Source: an uncultured Bacteroidales bacterium
GTDB lineage: Bacteria; Bacteroidota; Bacteroidia; Bacteroidales; UBA932
Direction of reading: 5' to 3'
Assembly: GCA_937900465.1 (NCBI GenBank)
Contig: CALCEJ010000050.1
Coordinates: 1-38,198 of the forward strand
Length of the DNA stretch: 38,198 bases
Shown here: one piece after another, positions 31,597 through 38,198 of the stretch
Numbering within the stretch: the stretch's first letter is position 1
How the letters are laid out: each line of letters begins with the position of its first letter
Notes under the pieces: model-generated
The model's database searches: none
The model's input: only the letters and a program-made list of their open reading frames with translations
What the model was told of the DNA's origin: nothing
Program-made: the position numbers and the translations under genes

Positions 31597-33390
31597 ATGA
31601 GAAAATCCATAATAGCCGGGTCCATCGTTGCGGCGGCGGTCACCGCCCTCGCTGCCGGTGACGCCCTGGCCTGTACGAACGTCATCGTAACAAAGGGAGC
31701 GAGCCGCGACGGATCGACGCTGGTCTCGTACGCCGCAGACTCGCACTCTCTCTTCGGCGAACTGTACTACCATCCCGCAAAGGACTGGGCTCCCGGAACA
31801 ATGCTGAAGGTCTACGACTGGGATACGAACAGGTATCTTGGGGAGATTCCCCAGGTGGCCCATACATACCAGACCGTGGGCAATATGAATGAGTACCAGC
31901 TCATCATCACCGAGACAACCTGGGGCGGCCGTCCCGAACTCGAGGATAAAAAGGGCGGTATCGACTATGGTTCGCTCATCTATATTACCCTCCAGCGGGC
32001 GAAGACGGCGCGCGAGGCCATAGACATCATCGTCGATCTGGCAAACACCTACGGCTACGCCTCCGAGGGGGAGACCTTCTCCATCGCGGACAAGAACGAG
32101 GCCTGGATAATGGAACTCATCGGCAAGGGAATGAACATCCGTAACGGAGTCAACCTCCAGAAGGGAATCGTATGGGTTGCCCGCCGCGTCCCCGAGGGTG
32201 CAATCTGCGCCCACGCAAACCAGGCCCGGATAGGGACTTTCCCCCTCGACGATCCCGAGAACTGCCTCTACGCCCCGGACGTTGTCGAACTTGCCCGGGA
32301 GAAGGGATGGTTCGACGGCGAGGACAAGGACTTCAGTTTCAAGAAGGCCTACTGCCCGGTGGACTTCGGGACGGTCCGCGGCTGTGACGCCCGCGCCTGG
32401 AGCGCATACAACATCCTCACGAACGGATGGTTCTCCTTCTACACTGAGGACGGCGACCCTGTCACAAAGGACGCCTTTGCCTATATCGACTATGTGATGG
32501 GCTACAACCTCGAGATGGACCTGCCGCTGTTTGTCTATCCGCGCACCCACATCACCGTCAAGCAGGTCGCTGACGTGATGAGGGATCACTTCGAGGGTAC
32601 GCCTATGGATATGAGCCAGGATATCGGCGCCGGCGGAAACGCCCTGCCGTATCGCTGGAGGCCGATGGAGTGGGAAGCAATGGGCCGGAAATATATAAAT
32701 GAAAGGGCTATCGCTACGCAGCAGACGGGCTTCTGGATGGTCGGGCAGGCGAGAAACTATGTCCCCGACGTCGTCGGTGGAATCCTCTGGTTCGGCACTG
32801 ACGATGCCGCAACGTCATATCTTACGCCCATCTATACCTCCACTACAGAGGTCCCTGAATGCTTCCGCGTAGGAAACGGCGACCTTCTCCACTACTCCCC
32901 CAAGTCGTCCTTCTGGATCAACAACCGCATCTCCAACGCCTGCTACAAGATGTACAACGTAATGGCCCCGACAGTCCGCGCCAGGGCCGATGCGTTCGAG
33001 TACGACCAGATGTTCCGGAAGACCCATTCTGTTGACAGCATGGCGGTCGTTATGTACAATGAGGTTGTTATCAAGCTCCAGAAAAAGATTTCCTCGAACC
33101 GCGACGTGATGGTTTCGAGAAAGCCCTTCTCCAAGGTTACAAAATACGTTACCAAATATACCGTAGAGACGGCCCAGGACCAGTTTAAAAAGTGGGTCGC
33201 CCTCGAAGAGGAACTCCTTGTCAAGTACATTGACGGTAACGTGAAGCCCCAGGATGAAAACGGCAACTTCCTCCACACGGAATACTCCACCGGCCAGCCG
33301 GCATCGATAGAATGGCCCGGCTATACGGACCTTTGGAAGGAAACCGTCGCGGCTGAAGCCGGCGAGGTACTGAAGGTTGTTGAGGAATAG
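31597..33390 (+). CDS. C69-family dipeptidase (N-terminal-nucleophile hydrolase)
   Basis: The protein has 597 residues. A signal peptide is followed by ALACTNVIVTKGASRDGS, where Cys26 is the expected nucleophile exposed by processing, as in the PepD/C69 family. Other family blocks are GGIDYGSLIYITLQRAKTAR, EAWIMELIGKGMNIRNG and GAICAHANQARIGTFPLDD. It probably cleaves dipeptides in the periplasm, feeding amino acids to these proteolytic bacteria. The length suits the exported Bacteroidota form. Its last codons and stop are duplicated just downstream. The gene stands alone with its own promoter. Confidence 0.9.
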   Translation: MRKSIIAGSIVAAAVTALAAGDALACTNVIVTKGASRDGSTLVSYAADSHSLFGELYYHPAKDWAPGTMLKVYDWDTNRYLGEIPQVAHTYQTVGNMNEYQLIITETTWGGRPELEDKKGGIDYGSLIYITLQRAKTAREAIDIIVDLANTYGYASEGETFSIADKNEAWIMELIGKGMNIRNGVNLQKGIVWVARRVPEGAICAHANQARIGTFPLDDPENCLYAPDVVELAREKGWFDGEDKDFSFKKAYCPVDFGTVRGCDARAWSAYNILTNGWFSFYTEDGDPVTKDAFAYIDYVMGYNLEMDLPLFVYPRTHITVKQVADVMRDHFEGTPMDMSQDIGAGGNALPYRWRPMEWEAMGRKYINERAIATQQTGFWMVGQARNYVPDVVGGILWFGTDDAATSYLTPIYTSTTEVPECFRVGNGDLLHYSPKSSFWINNRISNACYKMYNVMAPTVRARADAFEYDQMFRKTHSVDSMAVVMYNEVVIKLQKKISSNRDVMVSRKPFSKVTKYVTKYTVETAQDQFKKWVALEEELLVKYIDGNVKPQDENGNFLHTEYSTGQPASIEWPGYTDLWKETVAAEAGEVLKVVEE

Positions 33391-33422
33391 GGCCGGAAGC
33401 TTGTTGAGGAATAGGGCCGGAA
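33377..33422 (+). repeat. 22-bp tandem repeat spanning the dipeptidase stop codon
   Basis: TTGTTGAGGAATAGGGCCGG plus AA occurs at 33377-33398 and 33401-33422 (period 24). The first copy encodes the final V-E-E and TAG. The second is a non-coding copy directly downstream, giving the same end a second time. Confidence 0.85.
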
Positions 33423-33424
33423 AA

Positions 33425-33455
33425 TTTGCAGGTCAATATTTTTTTCGTACATTTG
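33425..33455 (+). promoter_or_regulatory. promoter of tRNA-Ser
   Basis: TTTG (33425-33428) is followed after 19 bp by TACATTTG (33448-33455), a perfect match to the Bacteroidales promoter pattern. The predicted start is near 33461, about 37 nt before the mature tRNA. Confidence 0.8.
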
Positions 33456-33459
33456 CAGT

Positions 33460-33493
33460 CCCGTCCGTCAGGACGGGGTTTCAGGACACCTGA
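33460..33493 (+). other. two hairpins in the tRNA-Ser leader
   Basis: CCCGTCC (33460-33466), loop GTCA, GGACGGG (33471-33477) forms a 7-bp stem. TCAGG (33481-33485), ACA, CCTGA (33489-33493) forms a second stem, 4 bp before the tRNA. They may guide 5' processing by RNases or hold a leader structure. Confidence 0.65.
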
Positions 33494-33497
33494 TTCC

Positions 33498-33584
33498 GGA
33501 GGGGTGGGTGAGTGGCTGAAACCAGCAGTTTGCTAAACTGCCGTACGGGTAACTGTACCACGAGTTCGAATCTCGTCCCCTCCG
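33498..33584 (+). tRNA. tRNA-Ser (anticodon GCU)
   Basis: The 87-nt cloverleaf has acceptor GGAGGGG (33498-33504) with CCCCTCC (33577-33583) and discriminator G. The anticodon stem GCAGT/ACTGC encloses loop TTGCTAA with GCT at 33532-33534. A long variable arm marks it as class II. The T loop reads TTCGAAT. The CCA end is not encoded. It reads AGC and AGU codons. Confidence 0.96.
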
Positions 33585-33596
33585 CAAACGGAAATG

Positions 33597-33625
33597 GCAT
33601 CGCAGCGCAGCTGCGGTGCTTTTTT
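33597..33625 (+). terminator. intrinsic terminator after tRNA-Ser
   Basis: GCATCGCAGC (33597-33606) pairs with GCTGCGGTGC (33610-33619), one G-T wobble, loop GCA, followed by six T. It lies 12 bp past the tRNA and cleanly ends that transcript. Confidence 0.88.
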
Positions 33626-34111
33626 GTTGGCGGGCCCGTCGAAAGCTTGCTTTCGTAAGGGTCTGACAGCGAAAAAGCACTTAGGGAACGAAGTGACCGG
33701 ATGCCATTCTCAGTTTGCAGGACCCCTCCGGGAGGAAAGAGATAGCGGCGGCCCCCCGGCCGCCGGAATCTCGGAGGGGAATACCACGGGCCGCCTGCTG
33801 GCGGCTTTTATCATCACCGACCACAACTACGACGCCATTTCCACAGTGGCTTACAACCTCTTCCGATACAAAGTGACCCCCTGCGTCTCTTCTGAAAGTG
33901 ACCCCCTCTGTACACGAATGTGCAGAAAGGGCGTAAACGAAAATGCAGAAAAACGGCCAAAAATTGTAAATTGGTGTACAGGGCGTACACGAAAGTGCAG
34001 AAAAACGGCCAAAAATTGTAAATTGGTGTACGGAGAGGACCTGGTGCAGGATTACGTAAGCGTCTCCGGGATGCCGTGTGGCGGCGTTAGTGGGGTTACC
34101 GGTCCACTAGC
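33626..34111. other. gene-poor junction region with hairpins and tandem repeats
   Basis: I see no convincing gene in these 486 bp. An open frame crosses much of it, but it has no family signature and its composition changes along its length. What can be seen: an outer stem CCCCTCCG/CGGAGGGG (33723-33730, 33772-33779) around an inner stem CGGCGGCC/GGCCGCCG (33746-33765); a terminator-like GCCGCC/GGCGGC hairpin with TTTT (33790-33809); a 13-bp direct repeat AAAGTGACCCCCT (33870-33882, 33895-33907); and the 52-bp repeat below. It separates the Bacteroidales-like core from the right-hand segment of different character. Confidence 0.7.
33931..34031. repeat. two copies of a 49-bp repeat, period 52
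   Basis: Copies at 33931-33979 and 33983-34031 differ at two positions. The shared core is GTGCAG or ATGCAG, then AAAAACGGCC and AAAAATTGTAAATTGG, ending in TGTAC. A partial third copy (TACACGAATGTGCAGAAA) precedes them at about 33911. GTGTAC (33974-33979) and GTACAC (33985-33990) form an inverted repeat at the copy boundary. Multiple end repeats are known for IS21-type elements, but no transposase is present here. Confidence 0.85.
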
Positions 34112-35983
34112 ATGGCAGGGTGTGTTCAATTTGGGCTTATTTTGAGGACAGAGGTCCAGGCAAGAGACAGGGTATCCTCACCTTACGCGGATGCGTCACC
34201 CCTCGTGCTTGGTCCAGCGGTCCGGGCGCCCGAGCGCTACACGTCGCCACACATCGACCTCGGAGCCGAATACACCGACGTGAGGTTCCTCGTCAAGAAG
34301 ACCTACGTCAACCGACACCAGTCGGCCGGCGGGCTGCTGCTCTCCCTGGGACGCTTCCAGATATATGAAGCCTACGAAGGCGAACCCGACCCCGTCGGCC
34401 CGTCATGGAAGAAGGACGAGGCACTGCTGACTGACGATTCCCAGATAACTGCCAACAGCTGGCAAAACGGCTTCCCCCCCAGCAACCTGCTGCGTCCCGA
34501 GAGCGACGGCGTAGGAACCAACCAGTACATCTGGCACACGGCATGGAGCAACCCCGCACCGCTCCCGGCAAACACCGACCCCTATCTGCAAGTACACCTC
34601 AACCAAGCAGAGACTGACATCATCTTCACCATGATAGGCACCACATGGGGCGTCGCCAACGACACGCCCACGGAGATGATCATCGAAGCAGCCAACCTGC
34701 CCGACGAGACATGGACAGAGGTGGAGCACCTGACAGACATGAACGTCGACTTCACAAGCTACTCGCCCGACCGCTACCAGTCGCCCCACATCGACCTCGG
34801 TGCTGCCTACACCGACCTGCGCTTCGTGGTGAAGAAGACCGTCAATGCCGCTCTCTCAAACCGCTACGACAGCAACGGCAACCCCTTCGTCGCGCTCGGA
34901 CGCTTCCAGGTTTATCGCGCCGTGGAAGGCGAGCCGGACCCCATCGACCCCAGAGACAACATCAACCTTCTCTTCATCGGCAACAGCATCACCGCAGGAG
35001 CAACCCTCTCCAGTGCCTCAACACAGGCACCGCCAATCCTGTGCCGTGCCCTTGTGGAAGAAGCCACAGGCGTCACCACAAACGTATACAACGGAGGTCA
35101 CTCCGGCATCACTACCCTGGGCTACCTGCCTGGCAGAGACGACTTCACACGCATCGTGAACAATGCAAAGGCATTTAAGCGTACAAACGGCGGTCTCACA
35201 TACATCTCCATCATGCTCGGCACAAACGACAGCGCCTGCTCGGGCACCGAGGGAGCACCCGTCTCGCCCGACACCTACGGCAGCAACATTCGCGCCATCA
35301 TCGACGAGATCATCGCCGAGGTGCCCGACTGCAAGATACTCCTGAACTATCCCATCTGGTACAGCCCCAGCACTTACAACGGAGCACGCTACCTGCAAGA
35401 GGGCCTCGACCGACTTCACAGCTACTACCCCGTGCTGGATGCCATCGTCCAAGACTACGAGCAAGTCTTCGCCGGAAACAGAGGCGTCTGGGAATACTTC
35501 GAGAACAACTACGCCCTCTTCACTCGGGAGAGCGGCAACGCAGGCTACTTCTACCTTCATCCCAACCTGACAGGTGCCACACGTCTGGCTGAAATATGGG
35601 CCCGCAGCCTGCTCGAAATCATCCAGGCAGACGGCATAGAAGTCAAGAACCCGCTGCCCGACTGGAACATCTTCGTGCCGCAGAACAACAAGAAGTACAG
35701 CATGAAGACGCCCCGAGGCGACATGGGAACCCTCGACGGGAAGCTTACCAGCACCGTCAAGACCGACATTGATGCCACGAAAGGGGAGTTCGCATTCATC
35801 ACCTATGAGGGCCAGCTCTACCTCTACAGCGTGGCCGACCGCTCCTTCATGTACCGCGACCCTGTCTCCTACAGCAGCGACTGGAGCAACATCATCTGCT
35901 CAAACGACTACCTGGAGCCTGTCAAGGTGAACTTCACCGGCACGCCCGAGGGCTACCCCTATTACCTGACGACGGGCGAATAA
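34112..35983 (+). CDS. 5'-truncated, frameshifted SGNH-esterase fragment with discoidin-like domains
   Basis: The readable protein similarity begins near 34229 (PERYTSPHIDLG), so the ATG at 34112 is probably an accident of the junction. It has a partial repeat module (about 40-92), then a complete discoidin-like module (about 95-275); both end in the same RF-V/L-VKK and LGRFQVY/IY-EGEPDP pattern. An SGNH domain follows (about 280-505): LLFIGNSITAG (block I), MLGTNDSAC (block III) and FYLHPNLTG (block V His). The tail reaches GYPYYLTTGE and stops at TAA 35983. The next ORF continues the same protein in another frame. It is likely a carbohydrate esterase, now broken. No signal peptide remains. 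Confidence 0.72.
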   Translation: MAGCVQFGLILRTEVQARDRVSSPYADASPLVLGPAVRAPERYTSPHIDLGAEYTDVRFLVKKTYVNRHQSAGGLLLSLGRFQIYEAYEGEPDPVGPSWKKDEALLTDDSQITANSWQNGFPPSNLLRPESDGVGTNQYIWHTAWSNPAPLPANTDPYLQVHLNQAETDIIFTMIGTTWGVANDTPTEMIIEAANLPDETWTEVEHLTDMNVDFTSYSPDRYQSPHIDLGAAYTDLRFVVKKTVNAALSNRYDSNGNPFVALGRFQVYRAVEGEPDPIDPRDNINLLFIGNSITAGATLSSASTQAPPILCRALVEEATGVTTNVYNGGHSGITTLGYLPGRDDFTRIVNNAKAFKRTNGGLTYISIMLGTNDSACSGTEGAPVSPDTYGSNIRAIIDEIIAEVPDCKILLNYPIWYSPSTYNGARYLQEGLDRLHSYYPVLDAIVQDYEQVFAGNRGVWEYFENNYALFTRESGNAGYFYLHPNLTGATRLAEIWARSLLEIIQADGIEVKNPLPDWNIFVPQNNKKYSMKTPRGDMGTLDGKLTSTVKTDIDATKGEFAFITYEGQLYLYSVADRSFMYRDPVSYSSDWSNIICSNDYLEPVKVNFTGTPEGYPYYLTTGE

Positions 35984-36077
35984 CACATATACTCCTCACG
36001 ACGACGGCAATCAGACGGCCATCACGGAAGAGGGCGACTTCGACCCTGCCGAGGCTCTGGAGATACTGGAGAACTAT

Positions 36078-36974
36078 GTGGCAAAGCAGCCAACTGTCTA
36101 CAAGCAGACGCTTCCCACAGGAGCGACGCTCAAGGTGTTCCGTGCCACGGAGGAGAAAGCCAACGGCAAGGCCGTCATCATCATCCCTGGAGGCGGCTAC
36201 TCCTACGTTGCCGGCAGCTACGAGGGCTCCGACTGGGCTCCTCTCTTCCTTGACCTCGGCTTCACCGCCGCTGTTCTTACATACAACCTCCCTCACGGCA
36301 ACCCCGAGATACCTCTGGCTGACGGGCGTGCTGCCTTGCAGTACTTGCGCGACAATGCCGAGGACCTGCGCATCAATCCCGACCTCATCGGAGTGATGGG
36401 CTTCAGCGCAGGCGGACACCTGGCGAGCACCATCGCCACCCATCTCACAGGAGACGAGCTGCCTGCCTTTCAGATATTGTTCTATCCGGTCATTACGATG
36501 GAAAGCCGCAACACACATGCCGGCACCTGCCAGAACCTCTTGGGCGACAACCCGAGCAACGAGATGGTGTTGCTCTACAGCAATGAGAAGCAGGTCAGCA
36601 GCGAGACGCCCATCGCCTACCTCAGCTGGGCGACCGACGACAGCACCGTGAAACCCATCAACAGCACAAAGTACCGGGCGGCCTTGAAGAATGCCGGCGT
36701 GGATGTCACCTACAAGACCTACAGCTCGGGCGGTCACGGCTTCGGCTTCAGCACCAGCTTCAAGTTCCACGACACCATGGTGGACCACCTGACCAGCTGG
36801 CTTGAGGGGCTCGACGACAAGATAACCGGCATCAGCCTGACGCAGCCGTCCGACGAGGCCTTGCTGCACGGCAGACATGCGCAAGCTCTCTACGATCTCT
36901 TCGGGCGCCGCCTGTCGAGCATCAGAGGGGCCGGCATCTACATCGTGGCAGGCAAGAAGCTCTTGGTGCGGTAG
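36078..36974 (+). CDS. alpha/beta-hydrolase esterase fragment (continuation after the frameshift)
   Basis: This is an alpha/beta-hydrolase of the BD-FAE/acetyl-xylan-esterase kind: oxyanion block VIIIPGGGYSYV, nucleophile elbow GFSAGGH, Asp in LSWATDDSTV and His in SSGGHGFGF. It ends with LYDLFGRRLSSIRGAGIYIV and AGKKLLVR, a C-terminal tail typical of secreted Prevotella-type enzymes. The frame is open from 35970, and residues before GTG 36078 (TEEGDFDPAEALEILENY) continue the upstream protein, so the GTG start is only a possible restart. No signal peptide of its own. Likely a deacetylase or feruloyl esterase part of a former two-enzyme fusion. Confidence 0.75.
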   Translation: MAKQPTVYKQTLPTGATLKVFRATEEKANGKAVIIIPGGGYSYVAGSYEGSDWAPLFLDLGFTAAVLTYNLPHGNPEIPLADGRAALQYLRDNAEDLRINPDLIGVMGFSAGGHLASTIATHLTGDELPAFQILFYPVITMESRNTHAGTCQNLLGDNPSNEMVLLYSNEKQVSSETPIAYLSWATDDSTVKPINSTKYRAALKNAGVDVTYKTYSSGGHGFGFSTSFKFHDTMVDHLTSWLEGLDDKITGISLTQPSDEALLHGRHAQALYDLFGRRLSSIRGAGIYIVAGKKLLVR

Positions 36975-37054
36975 GAGCCGAGTCCGAGCGCTTTCCTGCC
37001 CACCCGGGGAGAGGCGGCAAGGCGTCACGGAAAACACGGCAGGGCTAATTGCCC

Positions 37055-37124
37055 AACTAGGCGTGGTTAGTTTGCCAATTAGCCACGTTATGATTGCAAA
37101 TTAGCCACGTTATGATTGCAAATT
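37055..37124. repeat. 22-bp tandem repeat, about three copies
   Basis: ATTAGCCACGTTATGATTGC plus AA occurs perfectly at 37078-37099 and 37100-37121. A diverged copy (CTAGGCGTGGTTAGTTTGCC, 37057-37076) precedes and a partial copy runs into the terminator stem after it. Confidence 0.8.
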
Positions 37125-37164
37125 AGGCGTGCCATGTTTGAAGACATAGCACGCCTACTTTTTT
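37124..37164 (+). terminator. intrinsic terminator after the esterase gene
   Basis: TAGGCGTG (37124-37131) pairs with CACGCCTA (37150-37157), with a further ATGT/ACAT pairing inside, and is followed by C and six T (37159-37164). The stem starts with the repeat sequence, so it seems to have formed from the tandem array. Confidence 0.75.
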
Positions 37165-37228
37165 GGCGCCGCCCCTCAAGTCGACGGGAAGGACTCTCTT
37201 GTGATACAGTCCGGACGTGCCGTCGGCA

Positions 37229-38198
37229 TTAGCGGAGCTTGGTGGTGATGACGTTGATGCTGAAAGGTGCTACCTCGAAGGTGAGGCACCGACCTGTCGG
37301 ACCGATGCTTATCTTGGCCGGGCGAGGCACGATGTTGTCGGGGTACTGCATGGTGTTCTCGTCCTCACCCGTCATACCTGCCAGCCTCACCAGTTCCGCC
37401 TCGGCAGCCACGGCACCCGAAAGTTCCAGGCTGCCCGTCGTCCCCTCGGGGCAGAGGTTCACTATCTTGGTGTAGAGGGTGTTCGACGTCTCGTCGAGCG
37501 TCGAGTTGGCATAGACGCCGTAGAGCGTAGAGTGCGTCTTCCTGCCTGCATACGTCTGCTTCCCGTCCACGAAGGCCGTGATGCTGTCGCCGTCCACATC
37601 CACCTGGATGTCGTACCATCTGCCCACGTCATAATGGTCGGGATGGGTGCCGTCGAGTGTGTTACGACTGCTATCCAAAGTCTGCTCGACGCTTGTCCTT
37701 GTGTTGCCCCAGCCGCCGAGGTTGAGCCAGTCGAAGTTCTTCTCGTCGATATAGTTGAAGACAAGCATGAAGCCTTCGGCCCCGCCGTCTTTCCTGGCCT
37801 GCACCTTGAAGGTGTACCGGCGGGCAGTTGTCGTTTCGGGACAGACGCGCATACTCTCCTCTGCATCCGATGTCTGACGGAGGATATCGTCTTCGGCCGT
37901 CCAGTTGCCCTGATACTGAAGCTTCGTGTTGCCCGGCTTCCACAGCCCCACGTCGGCGAGCGGAACGTCTGTTCCCTCCACGATGAGCTGCGGATGGCGA
38001 TAGCTGGCCTGGGTCTTCCATGTGGCAAGCCCGATGCCGACGGGCACTTGCTTCCTCACCTCCCTCTGCGGGATGTTCCACTCGAGCTCGCTCCCGACGA
38101 CTCGGTTGCCCAGATGGCTGGGGAAGAGCTGCTGCACCCAGTAGCTGGGCGTGCCGAAGGACTGGCTGCTGTTGAACCTTATCAAGTCCGGGTGCCAC
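37229..38198 (-). CDS. C-terminal part of a GH51-like alpha-L-arabinofuranosidase with LamG-like insert (partial)
   Basis: The frame is open to the window edge: codons before the first candidate start read W-H-P-D-L and lead into IRFNSSQSFGTPSYWVQQLF, a GH51 core segment. So the 5' part of the gene lies beyond the window. The following part (about residues 75-240 of the visible chain) is a concanavalin-like/LamG insert (WYDIQVDVDGDSITAFVDGK). The C-terminal beta-sandwich ends FEVAPFSINVITTKLR. The catalytic Glu residues are outside the window. It would release arabinose from arabinoxylan or arabinan. Codon use matches the neighbouring esterase fragments, not the left part of the window. Confidence 0.75.
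   Translation of the reverse strand, partial: WHPDLIRFNSSQSFGTPSYWVQQLFPSHLGNRVVGSELEWNIPQREVRKQVPVGIGLATWKTQASYRHPQLIVEGTDVPLADVGLWKPGNTKLQYQGNWTAEDDILRQTSDAEESMRVCPETTTARRYTFKVQARKDGGAEGFMLVFNYIDEKNFDWLNLGGWGNTRTSVEQTLDSSRNTLDGTHPDHYDVGRWYDIQVDVDGDSITAFVDGKQTYAGRKTHSTLYGVYANSTLDETSNTLYTKIVNLCPEGTTGSLELSGAVAAEAELVRLAGMTGEDENTMQYPDNIVPRPAKISIGPTGRCLTFEVAPFSINVITTKLR

Larger units (their letters stand above)
36975..37228. other. intergenic region between convergent genes
   Basis: These 254 bp hold no gene. They contain the 22-bp repeats and the terminator listed separately. The rest (36975-37050 and 37170-37228) shows nothing I can interpret. Confidence 0.7.

Noticed and set aside
31567..32589. 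340-residue frame antisense to the C69 dipeptidase
   Set aside because: No recognisable family. It follows the third-position pattern of the real gene.
33577..33730. CCCCTCCG at the tRNA 3' end and again at 33723 as an att-site pair
   Set aside because: Only eight bases match, and no integrase is visible in the window. Kept only as a remark.
33594..34145. 183-residue frame after tRNA-Ser
   Set aside because: It starts inside the tRNA terminator and runs through hairpins and the 52-bp repeats. A short stretch (FIITDHNYDAIST) recalls the end of some ABC ATPases, but this is too little to call even a gene remnant.
35934..37037. 367-residue frame antisense to the esterase fragment
   Set aside because: It crosses the real hydrolase with its catalytic motifs on the other strand. 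No family resemblance.

Overview
The window looks like chromosome of a Bacteroidota bacterium, order Bacteroidales. The reasons are a SusC/SusD pair, many lipoproteins with a Cys lipobox, repeated matches to the Bacteroidales promoter pattern (TTTG, 19-21 bp, TAnnTTTG), mostly absent Shine-Dalgarno sites, and a PheS with a four-Cys insert. Base composition is GC-rich in most genes. I cannot name the genus. All identifications rest on motifs and domain order read by eye, not on database searches.

Layout. 1-515 is a repeat-dense edge: a polypurine microsatellite, a 25-bp repeat, a 17-bp duplication, a hairpin terminator and a 35-bp duplication. 495-10530 (minus) is a polysaccharide utilization locus for beta-1,3-glucan: susC, susD, a putative surface glycan-binding lipoprotein, GH16, GH128, a 48-residue small ORF and a fimbrillin-like lipoprotein. 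A divergent SusR-like membrane regulator lies at 10723-13518. Malate dehydrogenase follows (minus). Divergent from it, a structured RNA (14584-14742) leads into a six-gene operon with overlapping or nearly abutting genes: PPTase, sufB, pnuC, sufC, a half-length sufD and a CotH-kinase-like lipoprotein (14754-20168).

From 20163 a convergent OmpA-motif/TPR lipoprotein sits back to back with a sigma54-activator-like gene that starts an envelope operon: lptE, a small TPR-like protein and secG (21873-24524). Next come a terminator, a 17-bp palindrome over a promoter and a ClpB chaperone without its N-domain. Then follow a GT4 glycosyltransferase overlapping a GH97 glycosidase, pheS with a small exported protein (minus), a C69 dipeptidase and tRNA-Ser(GCU).

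Right of the tRNA (about 33.6-34.2 kb) the character changes. There is a gene-poor stretch with hairpins and a 52-bp repeat, then a 5'-truncated, frameshifted SGNH-esterase/alpha-beta-hydrolase gene and the 3' part of a GH51 arabinofuranosidase. Codon use differs (GGC rather than GGA), and the C-terminal tail of the hydrolase resembles Prevotella-type secreted enzymes. This looks like acquired or recombined DNA carrying plant-polysaccharide enzymes, or possibly an assembly junction.

How it fits together: the left locus would bind, cut and import beta-1,3-glucan oligosaccharides under SusR-like control. The middle holds housekeeping functions (TCA cycle, Fe-S assembly, NAD precursor uptake, LPS and protein export, disaggregation, tRNA charging). 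The right end holds degraded hemicellulose-esterase and arabinosidase genes.
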